A stretch of 64,000 nucleotides of DNA, taken from positions 156,255,645-156,319,644 of the forward strand of contig OY720635.1 of the NCBI GenBank assembly GCA_963169105.1. The letters run 5' to 3'. A program made the position numbers and the translations under genes. Positions 36,243 through 46,565 of the stretch are shown here, one piece after another. Every line of letters starts with the position of its first letter. The first letter of the stretch is position 1. The notes below the pieces were generated by a model. The model made no database searches and was not told the origin of the DNA. It worked only from the letters and a program-made list of their open reading frames with translations. The stretch is from Ceriagrion tenellum (lineage: Eukaryota > Arthropoda > Insecta > Odonata > Coenagrionidae).

Positions 36243-36596
36243 AATTCCAAACATCTAAATCCATAATATATATTCATGTATTATGTAATAGTAATTTAGT
36301 GAATGATTTATGAAAAGTAATAGACTATTATTACAATTAGGTATTTTCCAAATATTTCAATCTATTGATATTCTAGCGGTTAACACTTTTCTCATAAAAT
36401 AGTTCAAATTTTGTTTTTAAAAGCTAAAGAAAGTTGAAGGTTACGAATGTTCCCAAGCACGCTCCGAAAACAACCGAATTACATGTGACGTCATTTTCGC
36501 TATTTCCATGCAGACCCAAATGTTTTCTCAGGCTTACGGTGGAATCAAGTGTGGTAAATTCCTTAAGGCTATTTTCCAGTTAATTGATGTGCCCAA

Positions 36597-36818
36597 GAAC
36601 ACTGCATTGTTCTTGGATGTGCCTTTGCAATGAGAGCTAAGGAATTTAGATTGTAATTTCTGCCACAATGCTCAAATACATCGGTAAAAACAACGAGCAA
36701 GAAATTCATTCATTTTTCAAACGACGAAAGAAGAAAGAAACTGCGGTTTCGAGCGGCACGCCGGGATATCGTCCCCAGCAAAACTAAATTCTACTGTTGT
36801 GAAGACCATAGTAATGTA
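36597..36818 (+). pseudogene. THAP-type zinc-finger relic (transposase N-terminus)
   Basis: In one plus-strand frame, HCIVLGCAFAMRA (from 36,600) resembles a THAP opening, C-x(2-4)-C (Cys at 36,603 and 36,618). A TAA at 36,654 interrupts the frame. It then continues KFIHFSNDERRKKLRFRAAR, RDIVPSKTKFYCCEDHSNV. This has the hallmarks of a THAP C-half: a 'F.N/KD..RR..W' block, a basic A.RR segment and a closing C-x2-H (Cys 36,798, His 36,807). THAP domains head P-element-type transposases and some host regulators. The spacing between Cys pairs is about 59 residues, longer than usual, so an intron or insertion may lie inside. A GTAATG donor-like site follows the histidine. No downstream transposase is readable. 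Confidence 0.55.
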
Positions 36819-37795
36819 CGTACCAACTTATGACAAGCATTGTGATTTCACATATCTAAAAGTAGAAATAAATTAAGAAAGCTAGGACAGCCTTGACCTT
36901 GAGCTCAACAACGACGCAATATCCCCACCGGCCCAGTCTCTCTTTGTGACCGCGTTCTATTAGTTCCGTATACGTCATCTAACGCTCAATGCAAAATTCC
37001 ACCCGTCAAGGCAACCTCGTACGTAAACATCTTCTAGGTTGCATGACACATTCTTCTGAGGAATGCCATGCGGAAACTCGTGTGGTAATGAAACCCGGAG
37101 GACCCCCTCAGAGAGTTTTTTGGTGAGTACCATCGGAAGTTCATCTCCGGGCTTTTGGCTATTATATATTTTTAAAGTCCACGGTAATTAAAACTTACTA
37201 AAACCTATTATATCTCGATCTGAGAGCCTCAAACTCATTACAAGGGAATTTCCGACAACTAGCATTGATCCCTGATATTTTTCTCGGAAGAACCCTTTTC
37301 AGGGTATCTAAGGGTATTCAGGGTACAAGAAAATCATTTTCGTCTGGACACCCCCTATGTACCCCTTTAGGGGTCGATCAGGGTCGGGAGTACTCACTAC
37401 TAGTAGATAAAACATGCCTGACATATTTTGAGGTGGATTTTTTTTCACAGCCTTAGCCATAAGCATCAAAAGAAGCCATAGTTGTCATGATATTAGTCAC
37501 TTCATGACTTGCCCCTCTAGTCCCAGCATCTAACGTGACTGCAATAAAACCATATTAGGTGCAGGGCAACCGAAACCTTTCCACTATGTTAAGGTTCTGT
37601 ACCTTATGATGAGCTCAGAAAAAGCCAATTTAATGATGGGGGTCTGAGATAAACTGATTGGCCCCAATCAGTTTCTGTTTTGTATTAGCTTGCAGTGATG
37701 TGAAGACGCCTGTCTGCAGAAAAAACATTACCCACCATTCCCCTCCTCAAAAAAACCTCTCTCCTCCGTCTCCCCCACCCCCCTTCGCCCCCCTC
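36819..37795. other. No gene recognised; left flank of the palindrome
   Basis: No coding motif seen. From 37,735 the sequence becomes strongly pyrimidine-rich (CTCC and CCCCC runs) and meets the palindrome arm abruptly at 37,796. Confidence 0.5.
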
Positions 37796-37868
37796 ACAAA
37801 CTTGAGCTCCACTCCGGCCTCAAGTTTCAACTTGCTCAGCTGCAACGTAATTTTTTTTCACCATTACA

Positions 37869-38606
37869 TCATTCCCGACCATGCGACCTCCTCTTTCTTC
37901 GAGGTCGCATTATGCTGTTGTCAATAATAAGCGAAAGGACAACAAACCAGCTATGGGGGACGCTCCCGCCCATGAGCGTTATACCATCTGATATTAAATC
38001 TAAACAAAGGTGTTGAGGTGAAATAAAACAGGGAATACAAGTTTTCAAAAATTTATTTATTTTTTTCAAAATTTTATTACAAGAACACCAGTCAGCCAGC
38101 TTGTGAGCATTTTTCCTGGCACATTGTAAATTACTTTGAGAATGAGCGTCAATGAAACAGCACTCATTTGTTGACAATGTCTTTAAGGATGGGGGCCTCC
38201 ATTCAATTCCAGATTTGCTACGCAAATGCCCACGGACAATAGTTTTCTAAGAGAAGCAGCCTTTTCCGCACCCTTTAAGGAGAGAAACTTGAAACGTTGG
38301 GTGTATTATCTCACAATGCTCTCCAATTGCAAATACTCAATATCTCTTTCATATTATGACAAGCTGTGATAGCCATTTTTTTAACCAAGAAGCCTCTCTC
38401 GTGAAAAGTATCCCAAACAGGAATTTGAATAGCCAGGTATTGCAACAAGTACGCTGAACATCACTAATGGTCAATTCCTTGACCATGTAGCTTTTATCAT
38501 TAGTGGTAAACCCTTGGAATTCGATAATGGCACTCATCTCACGATGATTTCCCAACTTTAGTTTTAAACTCCCGATGTCAGGGGTTGAGAGATCATCAAT
38601 ATCCAA
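37869..38606 (-). pseudogene. Decayed transposon-type ORF, left-arm copy
   Basis: Exact inverted copy of 46,566-47,303, described there. The two open segments lie at 38,349-38,606 and 37,869-38,225 on the minus strand, joined by a third frame between them. Confidence 0.6.
37877..37910. repeat. Small hairpin inside the arm
   Basis: ATGCGACCTC (37,879-37,888) pairs with GAGGTCGCAT (37,900-37,909) around a short loop CTCTTTCTTC. The mirror copy is at 47,262-47,295. It lies within the C-terminal part of the decayed ORF. Confidence 0.6.
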
Positions 38607-39118
38607 CTAACGAGGAAATTAATTCCACATCAACGGTTTAACATACAGTCACGCACGCGCAAAGGACTTGCACGTACCATTCACTCGATAAGTGACACTT
38701 CGAATCTCCACCTCTCAAAATCGACACTACTACCGGATGGTTGAATAGGTAGAATTGCTAATGGCGGTGAGAAATTGCTTCGCGATATCACTTTCGCGCT
38801 ACAGCCTGCGGAGAGACAGAGTATCTAAATTCGAGAGCTTAATGAGACAGCACCATTCCTCAACGTTTAAGTTAACCAAACTCCCCAGAACTACAAATTG
38901 TAATGTACTTTTTACCGAAAAAAGTGTGTAAAAGTTAACGAGCGCGAGGAGAGCGAACCTTTTATATCGCTGAAAAAAATAATCGTATACTAGCTTTTCT
39001 TACTTCAGAATACCAGGCCAATCAACATGTAAAACAACGACACTTATGCACGTGTATAAATTGCAAACCAACCTTAAAGTCTCTGACGGGGTCATAGCCA
39101 ACACACACACAAACGCAA

Positions 39119-39331
39119 TTAACACAAAGTACCCCAAAACAGACGATTACCATGAGGGGTGTATGATGGAATTGGGGTGAGGAATCTGTACAGAGCCTGT
39201 CCTAACGATTTACTTAAAGCGGTAGAATTCCCCAGATTTTTCAGAAGTTTCTCCGGATTAGTAGAGGTATTCTGAAAAGCAGCCAATCCCTTCTCTGTAA
39301 AGAAGCGAGAAATTAAAAAAAATAATATCAA
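39119..39331 (-). other. Unrecognised ORF, 70 codons (left-arm copy)
   Basis: Exact mirror of 45,841-46,053. It has a hydrophobic start (MILFFLISRFF), then FTEKGLAAFQNTSTNPEKLL and NLGNSTALSKSLGQALYRFL. I do not recognise it. It may be another open segment of the same decayed element as 37,869-38,606, since it lies upstream on the same strand. Confidence 0.3.
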
Positions 39332-39372
39332 AGAGGAAGCATTTATCGATACATGATCTTAGATTATAAAGA

Positions 39373-39588
39373 ATGATAGTTAAGCTATATTCATTTCCTA
39401 AAAGTGTTGCGCTTCTCTACCACCCCCTACAAAATCCCACCCACTATACGCAGCTGCATCATACAAAAACTGAAGATCCTTCTCATGAACTAATACAGTT
39501 TGCTGAGAATCCGTTAACGAGCGATTACACACAATCTCTAGTCTTCGAACCAAGTTACCGCGCGTTTACTCAGAAGAAAATATATTAG
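39373..39588 (+). other. Unrecognised ORF, 71 codons (left-arm copy)
   Basis: Mirror of 45,584-45,799. The reading MIVKLYSFPKSVALLYHPLQ continues NPTHYTQLHHTKTEDPSHEL. No motif known to me; probably chance. Confidence 0.2.
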
Positions 39589-40302
39589 AAAAATTTTTTA
39601 AAATTTTTTTCTTCGATATTCAATAAATTTATGAGAGCTAATTCAATGTTTTTTCCAGCATACGTTTCCGATATTTTCTTTAAGTCAATAGTGAAGCGGT
39701 GATTATCATATTTCATCTTATTAAACAAAGTTATCTATACTAATTCCTTGTTTTAACTTTTTAACAGGTTTTTTCAAAGATTCTCATGTTGAGGTTCCTA
39801 ATTATTCCACTAAATATGTGAAATAATAAATATCATAATAAATAAATCAATATAAAAGTAATTTTTAAAAAATGTTTTCTATTTTCTCAAAATTCTTTAT
39901 TGCATCCGCATTATAAGGAATCAAAAGAATCTCGTTCCCTAACGAAAATGCCCCCACAATCATGACTGTGATATAAATTTTTACTATTCTAGAATTAGTT
40001 ATTATTCTATTATTATCACGCTAATATTGACAAATCTACCTTAGTTATAGTTGGCTACCTTAGTAATTTTGTAAATGAGAATATATTCAATTAGGTACTT
40101 TTTTGGCTCTTTGTGCTATTTTCAAGTGGTGAGTGAGTAACGATCGTATCATTAATAGCATGTTCTAAGTGTAATTTAGACTTGTTGAAGGATGTTTTGT
40201 TTATTTTTTGTGATGAATGCAGTTAATAACTAAATTTTAAGTGCTTTAGAAATCTCAGCAGTATCACAACTTAGATAGGGAAGTCACAAGTCAAAGGTAT
40301 GG

Positions 40303-40458
40303 CCATGAATAAATATTATAGATTTAAACTTTTGGAATCGTTGCCTAGGTAACGTGTTGCCACAATTTCCAAATTTAGTTCCATGAATATATATTATGGA
40401 TTTGGATATTTGGTATTGTTGCCTAGGCTATGTGTTGCCTAAATTTCCACTTTTAGTT
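40303..40458 (+). repeat. 78-bp tandem duplication with RFX X-box-like motifs (left arm)
   Basis: Unit 1 is 40,303-40,380 and unit 2 is 40,381-40,458. Each starts CCATGAATA and ends TTTAGTT. Unit 1 contains GTTGCCTAGGTAAC (40,340-40,353), a full match to the RFX X-box pattern (RYYNYY-NN-RRNRAC). Unit 2 has the decayed version GTTGCCTAGGCTAT. The mirror is at 44,714-44,869. The position, 125-280 bp before the ORF at 40,583, would suit a promoter. Confidence 0.7.
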
Positions 40459-40582
40459 TGCCCAGTCCTTAGCGCCACCTCGATCAGAGTCTTTTCAGTT
40501 GTTATTGTAAAGTTACTTTTTAAATGTTAGAGAGGAGATATCTATTATAGAAAATGTGTAAGAGGTTTATGAAACGTTCATC

Positions 40583-40855
40583 GTGTGCCAACGACGATGT
40601 TTGCCAGACTCTGATTCTAATTTGAATGCATTGAGCCCGTTAGGTTTAAATAAAGAGTTTAGAATGCCTTATTCAAACAGTACTTGCCTCGTACCAGGCT
40701 GCAAACCGGGTATACGTCTACGAGGACTCAAAAATTGGGGACTTGGATTGAAATATAAGAATCAGTTCAAGAAGGCGGTTGGTGCATACCTTTTTACATA
40801 CACTACAACGATGGTCATCGGGAATACTCATGAAGTCACCTCGCATTATTATTAA
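40583..40855 (+). CDS. Short conserved ORF of unknown function, 90 codons (left-arm copy)
   Basis: The reading starts MCQRRCLPDSDSNLNALSPL, then GLNKEFRMPYSNSTCLVPGC and KPGIRLRGLKNW. It is identical in both arms and has a diverged homologue at 35,742-35,960. The protein reading is kept over about 50 residues despite DNA divergence, which hints at past coding function. CLVPGCK resembles a THAP-finger start (C-x-V-x-G-C), but no FP block or C-x2-H follows in frame. Lengths differ between copies by frameshift. It may be the N-terminus or first exon of a P-like transposase, or a small protein of the repeat itself. Confidence 0.35.
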   Translation: MCQRRCLPDSDSNLNALSPLGLNKEFRMPYSNSTCLVPGCKPGIRLRGLKNWGLGLKYKNQFKKAVGAYLFTYTTTMVIGNTHEVTSHYY

Positions 40856-42085
40856 ATTTCCGTATAGCGATATTCACGAAGTGCTAATAAGTGAATTGTA
40901 CGTTTGTATAGTTAAATTTTGAGAGAAATTAAATATATCTGTTGACCGAACGATATTAAAAAAGTTTATAATTACGTCCCACGTGTACTACTACATTTTT
41001 TATCCACTGCATTATGATTAATTGTATGTAAAACCCATGTTTATTCATGACAAAACCGTTGAGACGTGTTTATTTACAATCTGTCGACTGTATTTACATT
41101 TGAACTTTCGTCTTTCATCACTAGGCGGCATCCCCCACCCCCTCTCTCCCGTCCGCCCACCCCACCACCTCCTCCTCATTGGTTCCTAGTTTTAGGCTTC
41201 AAACATTTGTCTCCTCCATTGTAAAGTAGTAAAATATATTCAACAGAACCAGGAAGTACCAATATTCGGGAGGCAGACAGCCGAAAGCTCCATGCTCGAA
41301 TTCCATCATTAAGAGTTTTATTATTATAGATATGAAATGCCTTTATGGGCGAGGTAAGTAGCCAGTAGATTGATCGCTTTAAAAATCGTGCTCAATGGTA
41401 AGTTATTTTGGATTTACATGCGTTTATTCTTTAAAATAATCGCTTATCCTGAATCAAGAAAAAATGAAACCACCTCATTGTTTCCCATATGACTAAATTT
41501 CGGTGTTCTATACGCAGACCACCAGGATACTCGCTACAGTCCATCTTAAATTTCTCTCGAATCTTTATTCTTGCGTACACTGATTTCAAAATTACACTTC
41601 AAATCGTAAAACTCTACTTCTCAATGTCAGCATGGATAAACTTGGGTTCATCGTAAAGTTTGAGGCCTAATAGATGTTAATATACATTGATATCACATCC
41701 AAAACACCTATGAGGTTCGTTCCGTAAGTCAATTTGACCAATTTAAGGTATTTTTTGTACGACCTTAAACACCGGATGCGAATATATGTAGGTTAAAGAA
41801 ACATTATCCATATATTTCGTTATGTATAGACCTCTGGAAATGACCAGCTTAAAAATATCAACCCTGATTGTGAAAAAATAATTGAGCGACTACATCCAAT
41901 AATTAAATCGATGTCGAATGCAATACTTTCTCTCTTCCTGCTTCGTCAAAACATGACTTATCAAGGTTAAACTGGTTTCCTTTACGAGTATAGTATGAAA
42001 AGATAATAATAACCATTATCCGGAATAGATATCGTTCACTTCCATTACTTCAAACCCGATTACATCCAATTTATGAGAGTCAACA

Positions 42086-42331
42086 TTAAGTTGACAATAC
42101 ATGTGTTATTGTGAACAAATTACAGAAGTTAGAATAGACACCCCATCCTACCCTACCATTCTTTCTCCTATTTTCCGAAGTCTGTCTTGTCGAATCTGTC
42201 TTGTGAATTACAAATAAAGGAGAGATTGTTGAACCTACTACAAGGTCACACATGAATAGTAGGTTGCAATAGTAGGTTAACATCCACATCAATGTACCTA
42301 GATCATACCTTCTGATTCCTAAGGCTCTCAA
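42086..42331 (-). other. Unrecognised ORF, 81 codons (left-arm copy)
   Basis: Mirror of 42,841-43,086. The reading MRALGIRRYDLGTLMWMLTY, then YCNLLFMCDLVVGSTISPLF, matches no family I know. It lies close to the palindrome centre. It is most likely a chance ORF. Confidence 0.2.
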
Positions 42332-42556
42332 CAGGTATCAAACCAAAAAAAATGTAGCTTAAAGTAACAGTAAAAGATCCACACAGAAGGGATAAGACTC
42401 ACGATGGAATTCTCATATGCCACTTACACACTTCCTGTAGTAGATTTTCCCCCCTCTAACATCTACAGAGTAACTGTTAGGTTTCAAAAATAGTCAGCTA
42501 TTATTCACAGTATCATAGTTCTACTCCACCGTTACACCCCTCCATCACCTCCCATA

Positions 42557-42615
42557 TTCAGTCTCTCGCCTCGTGACGGTGGAGGCGGAGGTGGGTTGCA
42601 GTCTCGCGGAGCCAG
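42557..42615. other. 59-bp central spacer of the palindrome
   Basis: The symmetry centre is base 42,586. Pairing stops at 42,556/42,616: 42,557 (T) would need A at 42,615 but finds G. The spacer is G+C-richer than the arms (TCTCTCGCCTCGTGACGG, GGAGGCGGAGGTGGG, TCTCGCGGAGCC). It holds a partial imperfect symmetry, AGTCTCTCGCC against AGTCTCGCGGAG. A short non-palindromic spacer is typical of fold-back inverted duplications. Confidence 0.9.
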
Positions 42616-42840
42616 TATGGGAGGTGATGGAGGGGTGTAACGGTGGAGTAGAACTATGATACTGTGAATAATAGCTGACTATTTTTGAAACCTAACAGTT
42701 ACTCTGTAGATGTTAGAGGGGGGAAAATCTACTACAGGAAGTGTGTAAGTGGCATATGAGAATTCCATCGTGAGTCTTATCCCTTCTGTGTGGATCTTTT
42801 ACTGTTACTTTAAGCTACATTTTTTTTGGTTTGATACCTG

Positions 42841-43086
42841 TTGAGAGCCTTAGGAATCAGAAGGTATGATCTAGGTACATTGATGTGGATGTTAACCTAC
42901 TATTGCAACCTACTATTCATGTGTGACCTTGTAGTAGGTTCAACAATCTCTCCTTTATTTGTAATTCACAAGACAGATTCGACAAGACAGACTTCGGAAA
43001 ATAGGAGAAAGAATGGTAGGGTAGGATGGGGTGTCTATTCTAACTTCTGTAATTTGTTCACAATAACACATGTATTGTCAACTTAA
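42841..43086 (+). other. Unrecognised ORF, 81 codons (right-arm copy)
   Basis: Identical to the left-arm ORF at 42,086-42,331. Nothing recognised. Confidence 0.2.
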
Positions 43087-44316
43087 TGTTGACTCTCATA
43101 AATTGGATGTAATCGGGTTTGAAGTAATGGAAGTGAACGATATCTATTCCGGATAATGGTTATTATTATCTTTTCATACTATACTCGTAAAGGAAACCAG
43201 TTTAACCTTGATAAGTCATGTTTTGACGAAGCAGGAAGAGAGAAAGTATTGCATTCGACATCGATTTAATTATTGGATGTAGTCGCTCAATTATTTTTTC
43301 ACAATCAGGGTTGATATTTTTAAGCTGGTCATTTCCAGAGGTCTATACATAACGAAATATATGGATAATGTTTCTTTAACCTACATATATTCGCATCCGG
43401 TGTTTAAGGTCGTACAAAAAATACCTTAAATTGGTCAAATTGACTTACGGAACGAACCTCATAGGTGTTTTGGATGTGATATCAATGTATATTAACATCT
43501 ATTAGGCCTCAAACTTTACGATGAACCCAAGTTTATCCATGCTGACATTGAGAAGTAGAGTTTTACGATTTGAAGTGTAATTTTGAAATCAGTGTACGCA
43601 AGAATAAAGATTCGAGAGAAATTTAAGATGGACTGTAGCGAGTATCCTGGTGGTCTGCGTATAGAACACCGAAATTTAGTCATATGGGAAACAATGAGGT
43701 GGTTTCATTTTTTCTTGATTCAGGATAAGCGATTATTTTAAAGAATAAACGCATGTAAATCCAAAATAACTTACCATTGAGCACGATTTTTAAAGCGATC
43801 AATCTACTGGCTACTTACCTCGCCCATAAAGGCATTTCATATCTATAATAATAAAACTCTTAATGATGGAATTCGAGCATGGAGCTTTCGGCTGTCTGCC
43901 TCCCGAATATTGGTACTTCCTGGTTCTGTTGAATATATTTTACTACTTTACAATGGAGGAGACAAATGTTTGAAGCCTAAAACTAGGAACCAATGAGGAG
44001 GAGGTGGTGGGGTGGGCGGACGGGAGAGAGGGGGTGGGGGATGCCGCCTAGTGATGAAAGACGAAAGTTCAAATGTAAATACAGTCGACAGATTGTAAAT
44101 AAACACGTCTCAACGGTTTTGTCATGAATAAACATGGGTTTTACATACAATTAATCATAATGCAGTGGATAAAAAATGTAGTAGTACACGTGGGACGTAA
44201 TTATAAACTTTTTTAATATCGTTCGGTCAACAGATATATTTAATTTCTCTCAAAATTTAACTATACAAACGTACAATTCACTTATTAGCACTTCGTGAAT
44301 ATCGCTATACGGAAAT

Positions 44317-44589
44317 TTAATAATAATGCGAGGTGACTTCATGAGTATTCCCGATGACCATCGTTGTAGTGTATGTAAAAAGGTATGCACCAACCGCCTT
44401 CTTGAACTGATTCTTATATTTCAATCCAAGTCCCCAATTTTTGAGTCCTCGTAGACGTATACCCGGTTTGCAGCCTGGTACGAGGCAAGTACTGTTTGAA
44501 TAAGGCATTCTAAACTCTTTATTTAAACCTAACGGGCTCAATGCATTCAAATTAGAATCAGAGTCTGGCAAACATCGTCGTTGGCACAC
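44317..44589 (-). CDS. Short conserved ORF of unknown function, 90 codons (right-arm copy)
   Basis: Identical to the left-arm ORF at 40,583-40,855; see there for motifs. This copy lies in the same orientation as the diverged outside copy at 35,742-35,960. The X-box-like motif GTTGCCTAGGTAAC lies upstream at 44,819-44,832 (minus-strand reading). Confidence 0.35.
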   Translation of the reverse strand: MCQRRCLPDSDSNLNALSPLGLNKEFRMPYSNSTCLVPGCKPGIRLRGLKNWGLGLKYKNQFKKAVGAYLFTYTTTMVIGNTHEVTSHYY

Positions 44590-44713
44590 GATGAACGTTT
44601 CATAAACCTCTTACACATTTTCTATAATAGATATCTCCTCTCTAACATTTAAAAAGTAACTTTACAATAACAACTGAAAAGACTCTGATCGAGGTGGCGC
44701 TAAGGACTGGGCA

Positions 44714-44869
44714 AACTAAAAGTGGAAATTTAGGCAACACATAGCCTAGGCAACAATACCAAATATCCAAATCCATAATATATATTCATGGAACTAAATT
44801 TGGAAATTGTGGCAACACGTTACCTAGGCAACGATTCCAAAAGTTTAAATCTATAATATTTATTCATGG
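44714..44869 (-). repeat. 78-bp tandem duplication with RFX X-box-like motifs (right arm)
   Basis: Mirror of 40,303-40,458. The full X-box match is at 44,819-44,832. Confidence 0.7.
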
Positions 44870-45583
44870 CCATACCTTTGACTTGTGACTTCCCTATCTA
44901 AGTTGTGATACTGCTGAGATTTCTAAAGCACTTAAAATTTAGTTATTAACTGCATTCATCACAAAAAATAAACAAAACATCCTTCAACAAGTCTAAATTA
45001 CACTTAGAACATGCTATTAATGATACGATCGTTACTCACTCACCACTTGAAAATAGCACAAAGAGCCAAAAAAGTACCTAATTGAATATATTCTCATTTA
45101 CAAAATTACTAAGGTAGCCAACTATAACTAAGGTAGATTTGTCAATATTAGCGTGATAATAATAGAATAATAACTAATTCTAGAATAGTAAAAATTTATA
45201 TCACAGTCATGATTGTGGGGGCATTTTCGTTAGGGAACGAGATTCTTTTGATTCCTTATAATGCGGATGCAATAAAGAATTTTGAGAAAATAGAAAACAT
45301 TTTTTAAAAATTACTTTTATATTGATTTATTTATTATGATATTTATTATTTCACATATTTAGTGGAATAATTAGGAACCTCAACATGAGAATCTTTGAAA
45401 AAACCTGTTAAAAAGTTAAAACAAGGAATTAGTATAGATAACTTTGTTTAATAAGATGAAATATGATAATCACCGCTTCACTATTGACTTAAAGAAAATA
45501 TCGGAAACGTATGCTGGAAAAAACATTGAATTAGCTCTCATAAATTTATTGAATATCGAAGAAAAAAATTTTAAAAAATTTTT

Positions 45584-45799
45584 CTAATATATTTTCTTCT
45601 GAGTAAACGCGCGGTAACTTGGTTCGAAGACTAGAGATTGTGTGTAATCGCTCGTTAACGGATTCTCAGCAAACTGTATTAGTTCATGAGAAGGATCTTC
45701 AGTTTTTGTATGATGCAGCTGCGTATAGTGGGTGGGATTTTGTAGGGGGTGGTAGAGAAGCGCAACACTTTTAGGAAATGAATATAGCTTAACTATCAT
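45584..45799 (-). other. Unrecognised ORF, 71 codons (right-arm copy)
   Basis: Identical to 39,373-39,588. Probably chance. Confidence 0.2.
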
Positions 45800-45840
45800 T
45801 CTTTATAATCTAAGATCATGTATCGATAAATGCTTCCTCT

Positions 45841-46053
45841 TTGATATTATTTTTTTTAATTTCTCGCTTCTTTACAGAGAAGGGATTGGCTGCTTTTCAG
45901 AATACCTCTACTAATCCGGAGAAACTTCTGAAAAATCTGGGGAATTCTACCGCTTTAAGTAAATCGTTAGGACAGGCTCTGTACAGATTCCTCACCCCAA
46001 TTCCATCATACACCCCTCATGGTAATCGTCTGTTTTGGGGTACTTTGTGTTAA
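45841..46053 (+). other. Unrecognised ORF, 70 codons (right-arm copy)
   Basis: Identical to 39,119-39,331. It lies 500 bp upstream of the decayed transposon ORF on the same strand, so it could be one of its exons or open segments. No motif proves it. Confidence 0.3.
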
Positions 46054-46565
46054 TTGCGTTTGTGTGTGTGTTGGCTATGACCCCGTCAGAGACTTTAAGG
46101 TTGGTTTGCAATTTATACACGTGCATAAGTGTCGTTGTTTTACATGTTGATTGGCCTGGTATTCTGAAGTAAGAAAAGCTAGTATACGATTATTTTTTTC
46201 AGCGATATAAAAGGTTCGCTCTCCTCGCGCTCGTTAACTTTTACACACTTTTTTCGGTAAAAAGTACATTACAATTTGTAGTTCTGGGGAGTTTGGTTAA
46301 CTTAAACGTTGAGGAATGGTGCTGTCTCATTAAGCTCTCGAATTTAGATACTCTGTCTCTCCGCAGGCTGTAGCGCGAAAGTGATATCGCGAAGCAATTT
46401 CTCACCGCCATTAGCAATTCTACCTATTCAACCATCCGGTAGTAGTGTCGATTTTGAGAGGTGGAGATTCGAAGTGTCACTTATCGAGTGAATGGTACGT
46501 GCAAGTCCTTTGCGCGTGCGTGACTGTATGTTAAACCGTTGATGTGGAATTAATTTCCTCGTTAG

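Larger units (their letters stand above)
35416..36285 (+). repeat. Diverged third copy of a palindrome-arm segment
   Basis: From CCGCCTAGTGATGAAAGAC (35,416) to AATATATATTCATG (about 36,276) this is homologous, in direct orientation, to right-arm 44,044-44,795. By inversion it also matches left-arm 40,377-41,128. I estimate about four-fifths identity by eye. It has an extra block of roughly 100 bp (36,030-36,150) and only one copy of the 78-bp tandem unit. The segment contains the short ORF at 35,742-35,960. Homology stops at both edges, so this is an independent older copy of one mobile or duplicated unit. Confidence 0.8.
37796..42556 (-). repeat. Left arm of a 9.58-kb palindrome (4,761 bp)
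   Basis: This arm is the exact reverse complement of 42,616-47,376. A position x here pairs with 85,172 minus x. All five ORF pairs I compared obey this with identical translations, so there is no net indel between the arms. The edge is sharp: 37,796 pairs with 47,376 but 37,795 does not pair. The left flank is unrelated to the right flank, so this side carries the junction. Confidence 0.95.
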
